Shown: positions 25,792 through 39,800 of the stretch, piece after piece
Layout: the number at the start of each line of letters is the position of its first letter
Position numbering within the stretch: the first letter of the stretch is position 1
Source: Piper betle
Lineage: Eukaryota; Streptophyta; Magnoliopsida; Piperales; Piperaceae
Reading direction: 5' to 3'
Assembly: GCA_033002965.1 (NCBI GenBank)
Contig: JAURVB010014474.1
Coordinates: forward strand, 248,001-312,000
DNA length: 64,000 nucleotides
Position numbers and translations under genes: made by a program
Notes under the pieces: model-generated
Databases searched by the model: none
Seen by the model: only the letters and a program-made list of their open reading frames with translations
Told to the model about the DNA's origin: nothing

Positions 25792-26194
25792 TATATTAGC
25801 CGGGGGCAAATAATGTTTCTGTTTCAAACTTTAATCTAGATTGTTTGATTACAAGGATGACCTAAATTTGATAAAAAAATAAAAATTAAAAAACAAAACA
25901 CCCCCACCATCGCCATCATTTAGTATGTAGTTAATAATAATATTTATTTATGATTTTAAATGTATTTTGAGTAAATAAGTGATATTATCTATATTATTAT
26001 ATTATTTTATCGAACCGAGTTCGAGTCAATCTACGAGTCGATTTCGAGTCGAGTTCGAGTTATACCGAGTCGAGTCGAGTCGAACACTACATTGCTCAAA
26101 CTCGACTCGTACAATTCAAGTATTTAAATGTCAAGTTTCAAGTCGAACCGAATGCCACATACTTACAAGTTGGCTCGTTCAATTAGCAGCTCTA
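25444..26194. mobile_element. hAT-type MITE, diverged copy
   Basis: It begins TAGGGCTGCTAAACGAGC and ends as an inverted copy of TAGAGCTGCTAATTGAACG. Interior GAACTCGACTCGAGAACGAACGAG and GTCGAGTCGAGTCG words and a central (TG)n(TA)n microsatellite (25742-25792) match the copies at 43854 and 50155. At 751 bp it is longer than those, because of an insertion after the microsatellite. No clean 8-bp target duplication remains, consistent with an older insertion. Confidence 0.65.
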
Positions 26195-28860
26195 TAATAA
26201 TATCCCTTTTGCTTTCTTCATGATTAGTCTCTGCATATTGCAGATCCTTAATGAAACTCTTTGCTTGCACACAAATCATTTTTATCGATAAAATACAACT
26301 TATATACGTTTGTTACTTTGTTTCACATGCTCATTATAAAATTTTTTTCACATTTATGATATGAATTATGGAGTAAAGTTTCACTCTTCACCTTATTTTT
26401 TCCAGGGTTATTCAAGCAACATAGAAAAAACATAAATTTTTTTTGTAGTAGCTGTATGTGTTACCTTGCATTTTTGTCTTACATAACTGCGTCGTTGAAC
26501 AACGATTCATTTAAGCAAATAGCAAAACGTCGCATAAAGCATTTCAAGCTCCTCAAGGAGATGGGATGGGAATATAGAAATACAGGACTCTATATATAAT
26601 GTCATCGGATACCAGATCTTTGTCTTTGGATTCCTCGCAAAACCCAACGCCATGGAAATGAAAAATACCAAAACTCTAATCCCAATGTGGGTGTGAAAAG
26701 GTGGGTAATGACGTCCCCAATTCCAATGCTCACACTCGATGAGATTCTTATAGGAAGTAAAAGGTTGAAATTGATTTCACACTTCACAGTCAATGCCAGT
26801 CACTTGTTCATTCCCGCTGGTATTTTCGATCTGTTGCCTCCTCAAATACTTGGAGTGCGTAATCTGGTTTTCTCATTTTAGTATTTGGTTTTAGTTTCAT
26901 GTAATGCATACATGCTGAAGGCCAAATTTTGATTAAGATCCAAAGCAAGTTGCGCCAATGGGGCAAAATGCAGCTATTGATCGACTAAATACAATCTTGT
27001 CATGGGAGACATTTAACTTAAAAGAAGAGCATATCACCCCTCTACCGAGTTGTTCTTGTGATTATTCTTGTATATTATAGTACAGAAGTATAGAACATCA
27101 ACACGAGCCGCACGAGCCAACTCATGGATGCTAGAAACAGAACTAAATATGAACATGAAATAAAGCAACCAAGTACTTGACATCGATCATTATACAAGTA
27201 CCATTACCAATGAATGCAACTTGGAAAAAGAAACCCCAATAAATGTAACATCAAAATACAATAAATAAGCCCAGAAATTGCATTGTTTGATTCGAGGACG
27301 GGAAGAGATGTGGTGAGCCCGTGATCGGGAGTCTCTTCCATCAATCCATTTTATTGGCAAAGTGGCAGCAACATGAGCAGATTTCAACACACCAATTATG
27401 GGCACTTTGAACAATCGGGCCAACCAAAATATACCTGGAATTTATTGTACAGATTGCACCTTCTTTCTTAGTCAACCCTGACCCTAACATCTTCATTATT
27501 TTAATTCACTCTGCCCAGACTTGAACCGCCTATTTCCCTTTGTAAGAAATAGAATATATGATTTCCCGCCAAAGTTTAAAATAGTAGCTCTTATTGGCGG
27601 GGAGGCTACAGTGTGGTTTTTCATGGGTGGGTGTTGAGGATGGATCCATAATTGACTCCATTTGGTTTCATTTTTTCTTCATCACTCTTTTTAGCAATGT
27701 TATTTTTTATGTTGTTTTCATCCTTACAATTTTATTTTTTATGTTGTTTTTATTAAAATTATGCAACAACTAAATTTGTGTATGTAATAACCTGATCCAA
27801 AATAAGATATGATGGACTAAAATATCTATTTAAAAGTGGTTAAATAAATTAAAATTTTATAATTTATTTTTATTTATAAATATGATATTACTTCAATTAA
27901 TATTAAATATAGGATTATGCTTCTTTTTAACTCTTAAATAAAGGCTAAGAAAAAATATTGGCACCAATTATAATTGATGACTTTAAGTTTGGCTTTATCA
28001 AAATGAGTTGAATTCCTTGGGAGGATATATTCTCATAATAAATATGTTCAATTTGTTAAATTGAACCCCAAACTCGTCACTTTGAACTATTGTTCCCAAA
28101 TGTCCCAAAGATCTAATCATACATAATTGACGACACTAATCATATGCTACTTAATAATAGCTGTTATTATCCACTTTTTATTCTTTTGAAGTCATTTTTA
28201 GTAACATATATGTGTTACCTTTTAATTAGTGGGAAAATTTTTAGTCACATTTCATTCGTTTACTCTCAAAAAGTGCCTCGAGGAAAGTATCTTACTTACA
28301 ACTTATATAATTTAAAATACCTACTTAATAATATAATAAACGCATTTTACTTGTTACTCAAAGTTAACGGGAATAATGAACTGACATAAAATTCGATGAT
28401 TTGGAATTAACTTTTTGTCATGGATGGGGTATGTTTAAGGTGTAAAATATAAGGTGTGGAGAAATTTGTACAGTTAATATAAAAAAGTCCTTGCTATTAA
28501 ATTCACTAAATGTATTTTAAGTCTTTAGCTAATATATAAAAACATTTAATAAAATCAATAATCAACATAAAATCTATGGATGTCTATATAATAGTCACGC
28601 ATACCATTTGAGTCGATCATAAATAAATATTATTATCAAAGACTGTAAAAAAACTAGAATTTTTCTCATGCCCACACTCTAATAAATAAAAAATATAAGG
28701 ATATAATAAATCCAATAATCAAACAAAGAATTGGGAATAAACATGGAAAGAATGTGTGATTAAGACAAGGATTTTATAAATATTTATAAAATCCCTAAAT
28801 TACCCCCCGCCTATCTCTCCAACATCAAACGAAACACCTTCCCTCCCTTTTAGGTTTTCC
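26195..28860. other. Intergenic region upstream of the KRP gene
   Basis: About 2.7 kb, AT-rich, without recognised genes. Two E2F-like motifs lie at about 27.56-27.60 kb (listed separately). Other frames are short and lack family similarity. Confidence 0.45.
27562..27602. promoter_or_regulatory. Pair of E2F-like sites
   Basis: TTTCCCGCC (27562-27570) and, 23 bases on, TTGGCGGGG (27594-27602) match the E2F/DP consensus in opposite orientations. They lie about 1.4 kb upstream of the KRP start codon. Regulation of KRP genes by E2F is plausible, but the distance is large. Confidence 0.35.
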
Positions 28861-28888
28861 CTCCTTCACCCCCTGTCCACTCCATTCC

Positions 28889-28917
28889 GTACGCCGCCTT
28901 CACCGCCGCCACCGCCG

Positions 28918-28949
<32 letters not shown>

Positions 28950-28970
28950 GCCGCCGCCGTCTCCCACACC
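28889..28970 (+). repeat. (CCGCCGCCA)-type repeat in the KRP 5' leader
   Basis: A CCG/CCA trinucleotide repeat precedes the KRP start codon by 35-115 bases and is probably transcribed as leader. Frames opposite it encode only poly-Gly or poly-Arg and are not genes. Confidence 0.8.
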
Positions 28971-29004
28971 TTCCTCGCCGCGGCCTCGGAGCATTTCTCC
29001 GGCG

Positions 29005-30450
29005 ATGGGTAAGTACACGAGGAAGCCCATGACCAAGGTGGAAGTCGCCGTCATGGAGGTCTCCGGCGTCCGCACCCGGGCCCGGGCTCTCGCCCAGAAG
29101 GCGCTCTCCGCCCTCCAACTCCGCAGCCGCTGCCTCCCCAAGCCGGACGGCGGGGCAAAGGAGGCGCCTTGCGGGGAGAGCTCAAGGCAGGGCGGAACTG
29201 CTACGTCCCGGGGTTGTTCGAGGAAGAAAGGGGAGCCCATGTCGTAAAGGAGGCGTCTTTGGGCATGCCGGGTTGTTGTGGGGAAGGTGCCATTGGAGTT
29301 CATCAGATGGGGAGGTGGTTCTTTTTCTCTGTTATTTGATTTGGCGGTGAAAGTTTGCGTTTTTGAGTAGTTTGAACTTTGCATGATGAGAAAGATTGTG
29401 TCTTGCTTTCTTTTCTTTTCTTTTTATCATAGGATTACTAAAGTTACATGTTTTCAGTATTTTGAAGTTCGAATGGTGGGGAAGATTGTGTTTTGCTTCT
29501 TATTTTTCTTTGTTTTGGGATCATGGGATTACTGTTTGGGGGTGGAGGGGGGGAGAAACTATGTCTTCGTGTACTTCTGTGCAGATTCTCTTCCTGTCAA
29601 GTTTAGCTGTTTATCTGTTTCAGCAATATTTTTTCCCCCTGTTTGAACGAGCTTGTTTAACTTATTTTGATTCTTTTGTTTGTTTTTTAGTGCTACCATT
29701 CTGACAGATTCTGACTATAGAGTTTTTTTAATCTCTATTACTTCATTGCCCATTTCTTGTTTTCCTTTTCTGAAACTAGAGATATTTGTTTAAAATCAAG
29801 CGCTTTGATTTCTTTGCTGGCTTTTATTGTTCTTTCTTTTGCATTCCTTTTCCTCATCTTTTTGTTTTGAAATGGTTTCTTTTGCTTTGAACTATGGTTA
29901 GTAAGGTTGAATATTTTTTGCTTCATTTTGTTGTTTGTCTGCTTTTCTCTCTTTTATTGATTCCCCACAATTTAAAAACTCCTGCTTTATTATTAAAATA
30001 ACTTTAACACACAAGTATTCCAAACTGTTTTTGTTGGTGGGAGTGCATGCAGTTGTCTCATTTTCCTCTTGCTTGTTTATTCCTTCAATTTTTTCAGGAA
30101 AGTGATTGAAAGGAGTCCCTCAACTTCAAGTGGAATGACTGAACCTGAAATTCCGGAGATCCCTGGCCTTCCAGCACTTAACTCTGCTCGTCGTAGCATA
30201 CCGTGCACCCATGAGGTGGACGAGTTCTTTTCAGAAGCAGAGCAGTTCCAGCAGAGTATATTCACAGAGAAGTATGCTTACATCTTTCCCTTCTGATGCA
30301 AGCTTTGGTCCTTGTAGTGAAAATGTGTCTTTTCCCTTTGAAATCTAATGACATTTTTGAATGCCATGACTCTTGAGCAGGTACAACTATGATTTCATCA
30401 ACGATTTACCCCTCCCCGGTCGGTACGAGTGGGTGAGAATAGTTCACTAG
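29005..30450 (+). CDS. KRP: KRP/ICK-type cyclin-dependent kinase inhibitor
   Basis: Three exons, 29005-29243, 30098-30271 and 30381-30450, join in frame to 160 residues. The N terminus MGKYTRKPMTKVEVAVMEVS followed by GVRTRARAL is the plant KRP signature. The middle has an acidic, Pro/Ser segment (TEPEIPEIPGLP), then PCTHEVDEFFSEAEQFQQ, and the C terminus EKYNYDFINDLPLPGRYEW is the CDI domain that binds cyclin D and CDKA, as in animal p27. The first donor (TC|GTAAAG) is weak but is the only one that keeps frame (the codon TCG is split). Role: nuclear inhibition of CDK-cyclin complexes, slowing the G1-S step and promoting endoreduplication. It is shorter than most Arabidopsis KRPs (about 190-290). 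Intron 1 is about 850 bp. No lesion was seen. Confidence 0.92.
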
Positions 30451-31474
30451 CTGCTCCTGCAGATGGGTTGCATGGGATTCCCTTTCTTGCATCAGCTAGC
30501 ATTTCAGTCCAGAGCTTATCTGCACCAGTTGCAGGCTAGCAGCGACGACGGTTGCTTTTCTTGACAGAGAAATGAATGCATTTTTATATTGTAGTAGTCA
30601 TCTGTATATTAGAGAAGGGAAATGCAGTGTGATGGCAAAGAAGAGGAAAGGGAAGGAAGAAATGGAGTTCTCTGTTCTGGAAGTTAGTTGTAGGGAATCT
30701 TAGCTACTTAGGTGTTACTCTGAAACTGACTATAGTGGTAATGTGTTATGCCAAATAGCATGTTAGAGTTAGTGGTTACGGATTAGGAGCCACTGATGTT
30801 TGTTGTGACTTGTTTTCCTTCTGCTTCTCATGAATTAGAATCAGAAAGTTTTGAAATAGGTTGGTTCCAAATTCCAATTGCATGTTGGCATTTTTCGTCT
30901 CTCTTCGTTTGCATCTGATGAAAGCAGGTTATTTATAACTGGATATGATGTTCTATCCAAATTATCACGGTATTAAGTGCTGCCGTGACTAAAACTTTCT
31001 CCGCTATAGAATACAATCCAATGGTCGTTGCCCAAACATGGAAGGTTTTTTCGTTGAATTTTTCTATCAAATTTTTGGTCGAAACTTATATTCTCCCAAG
31101 ATCAAGCAGAAGGAATGATAATGGCTTGTAGATTGTTTTCTGAGTGAGCAGCTTGGTTGATTGTGCATGGAACCAAATACAATGTTAAAAAAAAAGGATT
31201 AGTTAAAACAACAAATGCGACCACCAGGAAAGTTTCATTTCATTAATAAACTTGGTATAAAAATAAAATAAAATAAAAGAAAGAAGAAGAATGATCTTAG
31301 AAGTTGAAGATTTAATCACTTAACATTCAACAATTAACTTCACAAAATACAGATGCTACTTGCCAGAAAATCTAGCTCTGTATAGATCACGGGGCACATA
31401 CGCAGCCGACAACATTCGATCGCAATAGAGCCGACCATGCAAACAATGTGCTGCGCTACATGCAGCTTCTTTCC
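30451..31474. other. KRP 3' UTR and convergent spacer
   Basis: The KRP gene (+) and the U2AF-like pseudogene (-) converge here. The left part should be KRP 3' UTR; no other feature was recognised. Confidence 0.5.
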
Positions 31475-33263
31475 TTAAAATTCAACAAGCACACATCCTT
31501 CCTCAAAAAATTGATCGGCATCAAAACCATGTGAAATGATTTGGCTGTTATCTATTTGTTCTGCAGCAATTTCGTCAGTAGTTTCCACTGGTTGCTTATC
31601 AGCTCCATCCAACTTAACACGCTTGTTCTCCACCGAGGAAACATCATTTTTCCCTCTTGCTCAGAAATACAAGTAGGTTCCTCGTACCTCACAACAGAGT
31701 CATACTGCTCAGCTTCATCATGGTCTTCACTTTCATCTTCCCCGAGCGGTTTCCCATCACTTGATTCATCATGTGTGACATCCTGCATCTCAGAATCATC
31801 TAAAGAATTATCTTGTACACTTCCTCCCACAGAGCTGTCATAAGGCTTCACCTCCTGTTCAACCTGTTCAATAGTTTCGCCATCAGTTGAAGAACCGCAG
31901 AAATTAGTCAGCAAATTCGCATCTGCATTCATGTTGACTGTTCCAATGATAGGTTTGCACTCGTCGTAGTGCTTGTTGTCCCTGACGAAGTTAACAGACT
32001 TGACTGTGCCAAACCTATACGAATTAATGAAAGTTTATCTATTAGCAAGAAGTAATATGTACATGCAGTTTACTCATACATTTGTGGTAGATTGGAAGAC
32101 TTTTTACCTAGCACACTCTAACCTAATATCCTCCAATGTTTCTTCAACTACAGCTTCACTGAGGAGAGGAAAACTTTCCTCATTGAACTAGATAAAACTT
32201 TGTCATATTAATCCAATAGATTACTGCATTAATTTGTATCAGAATTATCATCACACCGTACCACATTCAGCTGCTTTAAAACTTTGGTTGGGTTCTCCAC
32301 CAGTGCCATAGCATGTGCAGGTACCCCAGAAAAGGGGGATCTGCGACAATTTCCTGGATTGCAAAATCCAATTATGATTTTTCCAGAGAATGATGTCTTC
32401 AGAAGGCATAGAAGGTTAACAACAATGTTTTATGAACAAAAAAACCTCTCCAGATGCACTTGGATTTGCTTGAACCACAGTTAATACCTTCCGCCTAACT
32501 TCATCCCATTAAGCCCAGCACACGCCTTGAGAGTAATCGAGTGATCTGCAAACTGAAAGAATAAGCTTCAGCAATATATCCCTCAATTGTAGAGATCCAA
32601 ATAGAAACCACTTCTCTTTTTCAAAAAAATGGAAACCAATTCATATTCCCATTTCCAATTATATGAAAGATCACTAAAGTCAAATATGGCCACTCCAATG
32701 GTATCAATGGAAACCAAATTATACTCTTCAGAAACATTCGATAATAATAAAAAAAAAAGAGCCAAACATCAAAGATGTTCATTCTCCCAGAACATGAAAA
32801 GCTAAACCTTAGGAGCTTACATAGTCATACAAAAGGTAACATTAGAATAAGCAGGAGGAAGGCCTCAGTACCTCCAAGAACGCCAATGGTTCCCCCACAT
32901 CCTTAAACTCAAAATGATATGCCTTCAATACTCCAAAAGATGCAACAATCCCCATGAGCTTTTCTTGCAGACAGAAATTAAACATAAAGACAGAAACAAA
33001 CAGAAAAAGTGCATAACATTTAAGAAAGAGAAGGGAAGAAACTACCACGGGAAGGATTGCTAAAAGAAAAAGGAAGTACCACATCAGAGGAAAGAGCCTT
33101 GAAATCCCTCCAATGAAAATCTGCACGATTTTTTCCCACAGAAATTATATTAAAAATCTAAGATATAAATTTTGGTGCAAAATAACAAGTAGATAGATAC
33201 CTTTCTATATGAAAAGATGGTCAAAATTAAGTGAAGAGTCAGTATTAAAAATCTGGAAGCATA

Positions 33264-33457
33264 ATATGTTACTTGAACCACACAAAAAAATGAGCTCAAA
33301 ATCTTTCTACAGATGCCCAACTGATAACCTCAATCAAAAAGTACTCGGAGACGCTATAAATGCTAAATAAATTTCCGAGTACTTTTTGATTGAGGTTATC
33401 AGTTGGGCATCTGTAGAACAGATTTTGAGATAATTTTTTGTGATTCAAGTAACATAT
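33264..33457. repeat. Foldback element with perfect 45-bp arms
   Basis: Bases 33305-33349 are the exact reverse complement of 33374-33418, with a 24-base loop. Outside this core the arms continue, imperfectly, to about 33264 and 33457 (GTTACTTGAA...TTCAAGTAAC). A further part copy of the left flank (TTTTTTTGTGTGGTTCAA) follows to about 33478. It lies in an intron of the U2AF-like pseudogene. It could be a MITE or another small inverted duplication. Confidence 0.85.
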
Positions 33458-33719
33458 CATTTTTTTGTGTGGTTCAATTAAAGATAAATAATTCTCGCCC
33501 CACACAAAGGTTTAAAAAAACTGGAAACTTGCATCACGTTGTATAAGACAAAACTGTTGAGAAAAATGTACACCTTGTGTGGTGAATTGTGTACAGCATT
33601 ATCCACCGTAACAACTGATGATATTGCCGTTGACTCTTCAGATATTCCAGTCTGCATGAAAATAGCAACTGTCCGAAAACTTGCTGCATGAACAGTGACC
33701 AACATCTTCACAAATTCAA

Positions 33720-36659
33720 AAAACTCTAAAGCTCAAAACTTGATAAAATACGCAAGTCATCCGTCAAACGAAAGGATTAAGAAGAGTCAAAGCATCACCA
33801 ACATAACAAACCAAATATCATATTAAAAATCAGTAGAAATACTTTGAACTGTCTGGTACCCAAATGATGAATTTCATCGCCATAACAACAAAGATAGGAC
33901 CAATAAGAACAATTAATGGATTCTGATTAGAATAAAGCCGACAGGACCCCTAATCTGTTTTCATTTTCTAACCAAATATCAAATTAAAGACTATAATATG
34001 ATAGTAATTTGTTTGAACTATGAAATCTTAAGTTCCTGGATGAATATACTGACTTGAACAGGATGATATATAAAAGCACAACAGACTAAAATAATCAATC
34101 TCATGTAAGAAATAAAAATTTCACCATTATTATTAATCACTAATAACAATAATAATGATATTACCAAAACATAGCCTAACTTAATTAAACAAAAAAATTT
34201 CTGTGGCCATGTTATATTATATGACAGCATTCAAACACTTCTCTAACAGCAATTTTTTTCACCCAGTATCATCTCTGGTTTAAAGGGCTAGGACCATCAT
34301 TATTGACCAAAAAAGCCAGTGCCTAGGTTATTAGCCGCAAAATGATATAAGGAGAAATATTTGGAAAAATATTGTCAAAAGATATGTAACACAAAGATTA
34401 CCCGACGGACTGAAATATAAATGACAGAAAACAAAATTGAAGCTGGAATACAGCAAGAATATATAAATTAGAAAAGTTCAAGCAATTTTCCACCAAGTTG
34501 TCATTTTCTAATCCATTTGTTACTCCCCAAGTTTTCCTCTCAAGAATAGTCACTTCGATCCTAGTACCCCACGCTAAATACCATCTGTTCAATTTTTATT
34601 TTACCACCACTAGAGCTTCACCTACGGTGTGCGATCATTTAATTAAACAGTCGAGTATTGATGATCTATTTTCTCCATAAGAAAGCCAAAAATTAATCAA
34701 CAAATCAAGACAAGCACCATATCAATCCAAAGATGAATGACCTGTATCCTATTCGGTGCACCCTGGATCATTTAGCATTGTTCATAATAAACAACGCAAA
34801 TGAAACAGGAGGATTAACATATCATCAGTCACAAACAATCGCCATAAGAGACATTTTGAAAAGAGGCTGCTATGGTCACGACAAGTTTGCCACTACTCCA
34901 GAAGAATGTTCACCCTCAATATAGTCCCTTCCCTTGTCACCACCTGAATGTGAAACATGACAGGGCCAATATATACACCCAATTGGACAAGAACCCAATA
35001 CGATAGTCACGCAATATCTCAAACTACAAAGGGCAAATAATATAAAAATCAAACATATCAGAGGCCATTATAGGGCAGCATTCGAATTCCAAAATGACAA
35101 AAGAAAAGCTACAAATACCATATTTAATAAATGTATAAAAAACCACGAAAACAATGACCACGGAGCATAAAGTCCATAAAAGATTGCATATTTAAAAATG
35201 CTTGCAGATGGTCAAGCAGGGTTTGGCTTGACCTCAGCTTCGTCATTTCTCTGCTAAAAACTAAGCCAACTTGAAGATAAGGACATTGAGGCTGATTTCA
35301 ACCCATTTAGTGACTCTTCTTAATCTCACAAATGTGAATTTAGAATACAGAGTTTTCAATAAAATTCTTACTCGACAAAACTTAAACTAAATATCAAATT
35401 CATAAAAAATATTTGGGGTACCAAACGGGAATTCTTACAACAGTACAACTATAACTATACTACTAAGGATATTTTCAACAAAAAAGAGAGCAAAAAACTA
35501 GATAGAGAGGAGTGTGATGGGGTCTTAATTGTCAAGTGATATTTAGGAGATGCACGAGGGCAAGGTGAATTCTCCTCCAAATAGAGCATTGGCTGCACCC
35601 TCACAGCATGCACCTTCAAGTGTAGAAGATCACATGACATGAGGCAATGGCAAATGTGCCAAGTGCTAGTCACAATGGGAAAAGTGACCAAACTCTAGGC
35701 TAAAATATAATGTAACTTATGACTTGAAATGAAAGACAATTTGAATTGTCAATTTGGCTAAAATATAGCTCAGATGGTAGGGATTCAGTTTTGCATATTT
35801 GTCAACATGGAAGTGAAACTACAGTTGCTTTAAATGCTGCACGATGTGCACCAATATCAAACATAAAAAATAGAATTCTTGCAAACCTGTCCCTGAAGTG
35901 TAAATCATTTGATAGAACGTGTAAAGCAGCCATTCTATACTAATAATCATTTCAAGATATAAAAGAACAGAAATTTTTGGTTATGTGGAAAACGTATTGC
36001 AAATCATTGAGTACAACTACCAAGAGCAAGACAGGGAGATGCCACAACAAAAGTTTCTACTAGATCAAAATAAAAGGGCATTTATTGCCTTATTGTTCAT
36101 CAATTTTGCTGACTTCTATCCAATATTTAAGTGGTGGAAAGGATACTCAGACAGTATACAATTATCATACTTCATAATATCACCTTCTGAAACAGTGTTC
36201 AAGCCTGGCTAAAGGAAAATGCAGTACATCTCCAATCTTTTAATTATGTGCAATGTGCAATCCTAGAGAATTTTCTTAAACATTTTTGCAAGCAGTGGTG
36301 ATAGGTTAAGTGAGAAAAGAAGCAGATATCAAAACACATGAAATTCCTTCGACACTCCATCATGTAACAATCAATTCAACACTAAATCTGTTCAAATATT
36401 TAAAATTTTCATTGCTATCTGCTTTTTGCAGGCAGCCTTCTTCCAACATGCTCATCTGGAGAGCATAATAGCAGATGCACATGAGACATGTAAAGCTCAT
36501 CAAAACATAAGAACCCTAAATTACTCAAAGTAATGAGTTATTTGTCCATTGGTAACTATTCAATTTCCTCTACATTCGAGAATGCAAAAGCACGAGCAGT
36601 AGACAAATATCCACCTCCAAAAAAGTAAGAATAAGCAAAATTTACCTGCAAAAATTTTA
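33720..36659. other. Long intron of the U2AF-like pseudogene
   Basis: About 3 kb, AT-rich, lying between the exon ending near 36660 and the one near 33660. I saw no transposon ends, RNA genes or other coding sequence in it. Confidence 0.45.
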
Positions 36660-36714
36660 AAAAAACCTCAGTTAGAAGTCTTACTGAAGCTTCCATGAAA
36701 TCCTTAGGGCGCCT

Positions 36715-36885
36715 TGTCGAGAATTGTGAAATCATTGTATTAACATTGGCATTAAGCCTTTATATATACAAATATGAGAATAATATAGAAGACTTAGGCT
36801 ATAAGAAAACCAAGAAGTAGCTGTTGCTACAATAACATTTCAGTATATCAAAATTTACATTATCTCCACACTCTTATCTCTAATA
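36715..36885 (-). repeat. 3' LTR of the copia element
   Basis: 171 bp, read 5' to 3' on the minus strand from TATTAGAG to TCGACA. It differs from the other LTR by roughly nine substitutions, mostly transitions, and one small indel in 170 bases (counted by eye). Confidence 0.88.
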
Positions 36886-39800
36886 CTCCCCTTTAAGCTG
36901 GACATTGCTACAATTCCAAGCTTGAACAAAATTCGTGAGAAAGGCTAAAATAAAAATACCTTGGTGAAGATATCAGTAAGTTGCTCTGTTGTGGAGAGAC
37001 GCCTTGTTTCAAGCTTCTTAAGTGCGACTTGTTCTCTCACAAAATGATAATCAATTTTGACATGTTTAGTACGAGCATAAAAAACAGGATTCACAGAGAG
37101 AAACAAAGCACTAAGATTGTCACAATAGAGCACAGGAACAGTAGATTGAAGTATGTGAAGATCTTGGAGTAAATATGTGATCCAATTTACTTCAGCTGCA
37201 ACAACGGCCATGGCACGATATTCAGCTTCAGTACTCGATGCGGAAACAATTGGTTGCTTCTTAGAAGGCCATGAGATGCAATTAGCACCAACAAAAGTGC
37301 AGTACCCTGTACTAGATCTTCGTGTAGTTGGACAACCTGCTAAATCTGCATCATAGTAAGCTGACAGCTGAAAATCAGTATTAGAAGTAAGAAAATGACC
37401 ATATCTCAGGATTCTCTTCACTTGAGCAAGATGATAGTCAGTAGGATTGTGCATATGCTGATATGCCCAATTGACAGCAAACATGATATCAGGTCTTGTA
37501 AATGTTAAATATTGTAATGAACCAACTAATTCCCTATACAAAGTTGGATTGCAGAGTAGAGGAGAATGCTCTGGAGTATTAAATTTGCTAACCATTCGCG
37601 TGGACAGTGGCTTACAATCCATTAGGCTTGCTTTTTGGAATATTTGTACAACATACCTCTTTTGAGACAAGAAAAGACCTGATGTAGTGGTTTGCACTTG
37701 AATACCAAGGAAATGATGAACCTATCCAAGATCCGTCATAACAAACCCCTGATCGAGTTGAAGTAGAAAATTGTCTAATAGAATAGAGGCATTTCTAGTA
37801 ATTAACATCTCATCAACACATAGAAGAAGAATAACAATGATATCATCTTGTTTCAAAACAAACAAAGAAGAATCGACATTACTAGAAAGAAACCCCTGAG
37901 AAAATAAAAAGAACCGAACCTGTTGTACCTAGCTCTCGGTGCTTGCTTGAGACCCTATAATGCCTTCTTAAGTCTGCAAACAACATTAGGATACAAAGCA
38001 TTTTTAAACCCTCATAGCTGAGAAATGTATACAACTTCTTGCAACTCACCATTCAGGAATGCATTCTTAACATCCATCTAATGCACATACCAATTCTTGA
38101 TAGCAGCAAGAGATAAAACAAGTCTTATAGTAGCTGGCTTGACAACAGGTGAGAATGTCTTTGAATAATCAACTCCTTACTGCTGATTATAACCTTTTGC
38201 AACTAATTGAGCTTTCAATCTCTCAATAGTATTATCAACATTATATTTTACTTTAAAGATCCACTTAGTTCCGATGACATTCATATGACTTTCCTCATCA
38301 ACAAGTTCCCATGTGTCATTTTCCTCCAATGCAACTAGTTCCTATTGTATTGCTTTTAACCATCCAGGATGTGAAAGTGCTGCCTTTACATAATTAGGCT
38401 CAATAAAATCTTCAACAGCAGCGATCAAAGCATATTTCGGATTTGGTTTTATGATACCTGCTTTTGACCTTCTAAGCATTAAATGGCCTACAACACACTC
38501 AGACTTAGAAGAAGATGGAATTGAGACAATACAATCTTGAATGGAGAGGACTATTTTCTTCATTACTATTAGTATTGGAGACAGATAAAACAGGAGAAAT
38601 AGATTGATTTTCTTGAACATGTGAGATCAATACTCCATCTTGTCTTGTTGTAGGTTGTGACAGATTAGACAAAGGAACATAGTCTAAATAGGTATTAAAG
38701 TGTGCTTGTGAGGATGGATATGATGAACTATGAACAATGTCAGCAAAAGGAAATACTTGTTCATCAAAAATCACATGCCGAGACAGGTAGTTTTTCTTAA
38801 TTGAACATTGTAACACACATAACCTTTGTAGAATGTCTTATACCCTAAGAAAACACATGAATGAGAACATGGCTGAAACTTATTTGTGTTGTATGCTCGA
38901 AGACATGGATAGCATCTACAACCAAACACTCGTAAAATATCTGAATTTTTCAGTAGACAGCACAAGAGCTGATCCCCACAAATCACAATGGACTTTACGG
39001 AAAGGAACTTCATATCTAGCATTTGTGTCTACAAAGGTACTTTGGTAGAATTTGCTAGTTGACAACTATTGCAAATAGCAGAAGCAAAATTTTCAGATGT
39101 AGTTTGTATACGTCCTTTAGTCTTCAAAACTTTAAGAGTATCAAAAGAGCAATGACCAAGTTTGTAATGCCAAAATAAATCTGATGTCTTCTTTTGTCCA
39201 TTTGAATAAAGAACAAAATGTTGTCCAGTGATGGGGTAAATACTGCTTGTTCGAGTGCCAGAGAGAATTACTCTTCCAGATCCTCTGTCAGTCGTATTGA
39301 ATCCCTCAGAGTTAAAGTGAAAAAAACAATTATGGTCAAAAGTGAACTGACTAATGGACAACAAGTTTTGTTGTAAAGAAGGCACATGTAGCACATTTGT
39401 TAGTTTTACTGATCTAGAAGAAGTATATATACTAACAGAACCAATGTGCTTAATAGCTAACTAGTTTTCCATCACCAATACACACAACAACTGATTTATC
39501 ATAGCGCACATATATTCATCAAATAAAGAGAGATTACCAGTCATATGAGAGGACGCACCTGAGTCAGGTAACCATTGATTGACATCAACATTCTGAGCTT
39601 GGAAAGCACTCAAAGCATGTTGAGCATTCTTAACTTCATCAGATGACTGCTTCTCCTTGAACACTATGTTTCGTTTAAAACATTTAAAAGCACTATACCC
39701 TGGTTTGCAAGAAATTTGATAAACAGTTTTAAATTTGCATAAGGCTTCTTTGAGTTCTTCATCAGTCTTGACAGGTTGAAACACAGATTTACTTGAATCA

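Noticed and set aside
25742..25792. Possible CRISPR-like or satellite array
   Set aside because: It is a simple TG/TA dinucleotide run inside a MITE; no spacer-repeat structure.
27190..27423. Minus-strand frame of 77 residues near the E2F-like sites, considered as a small gene
   Set aside because: No similarity recognised and no supporting exon or promoter.
28866..29384. Minus-strand frame of 172 residues opposite KRP exon 1
   Set aside because: Its Gly run is the complement of the CCG leader repeat and the rest is the antisense of the KRP exon.
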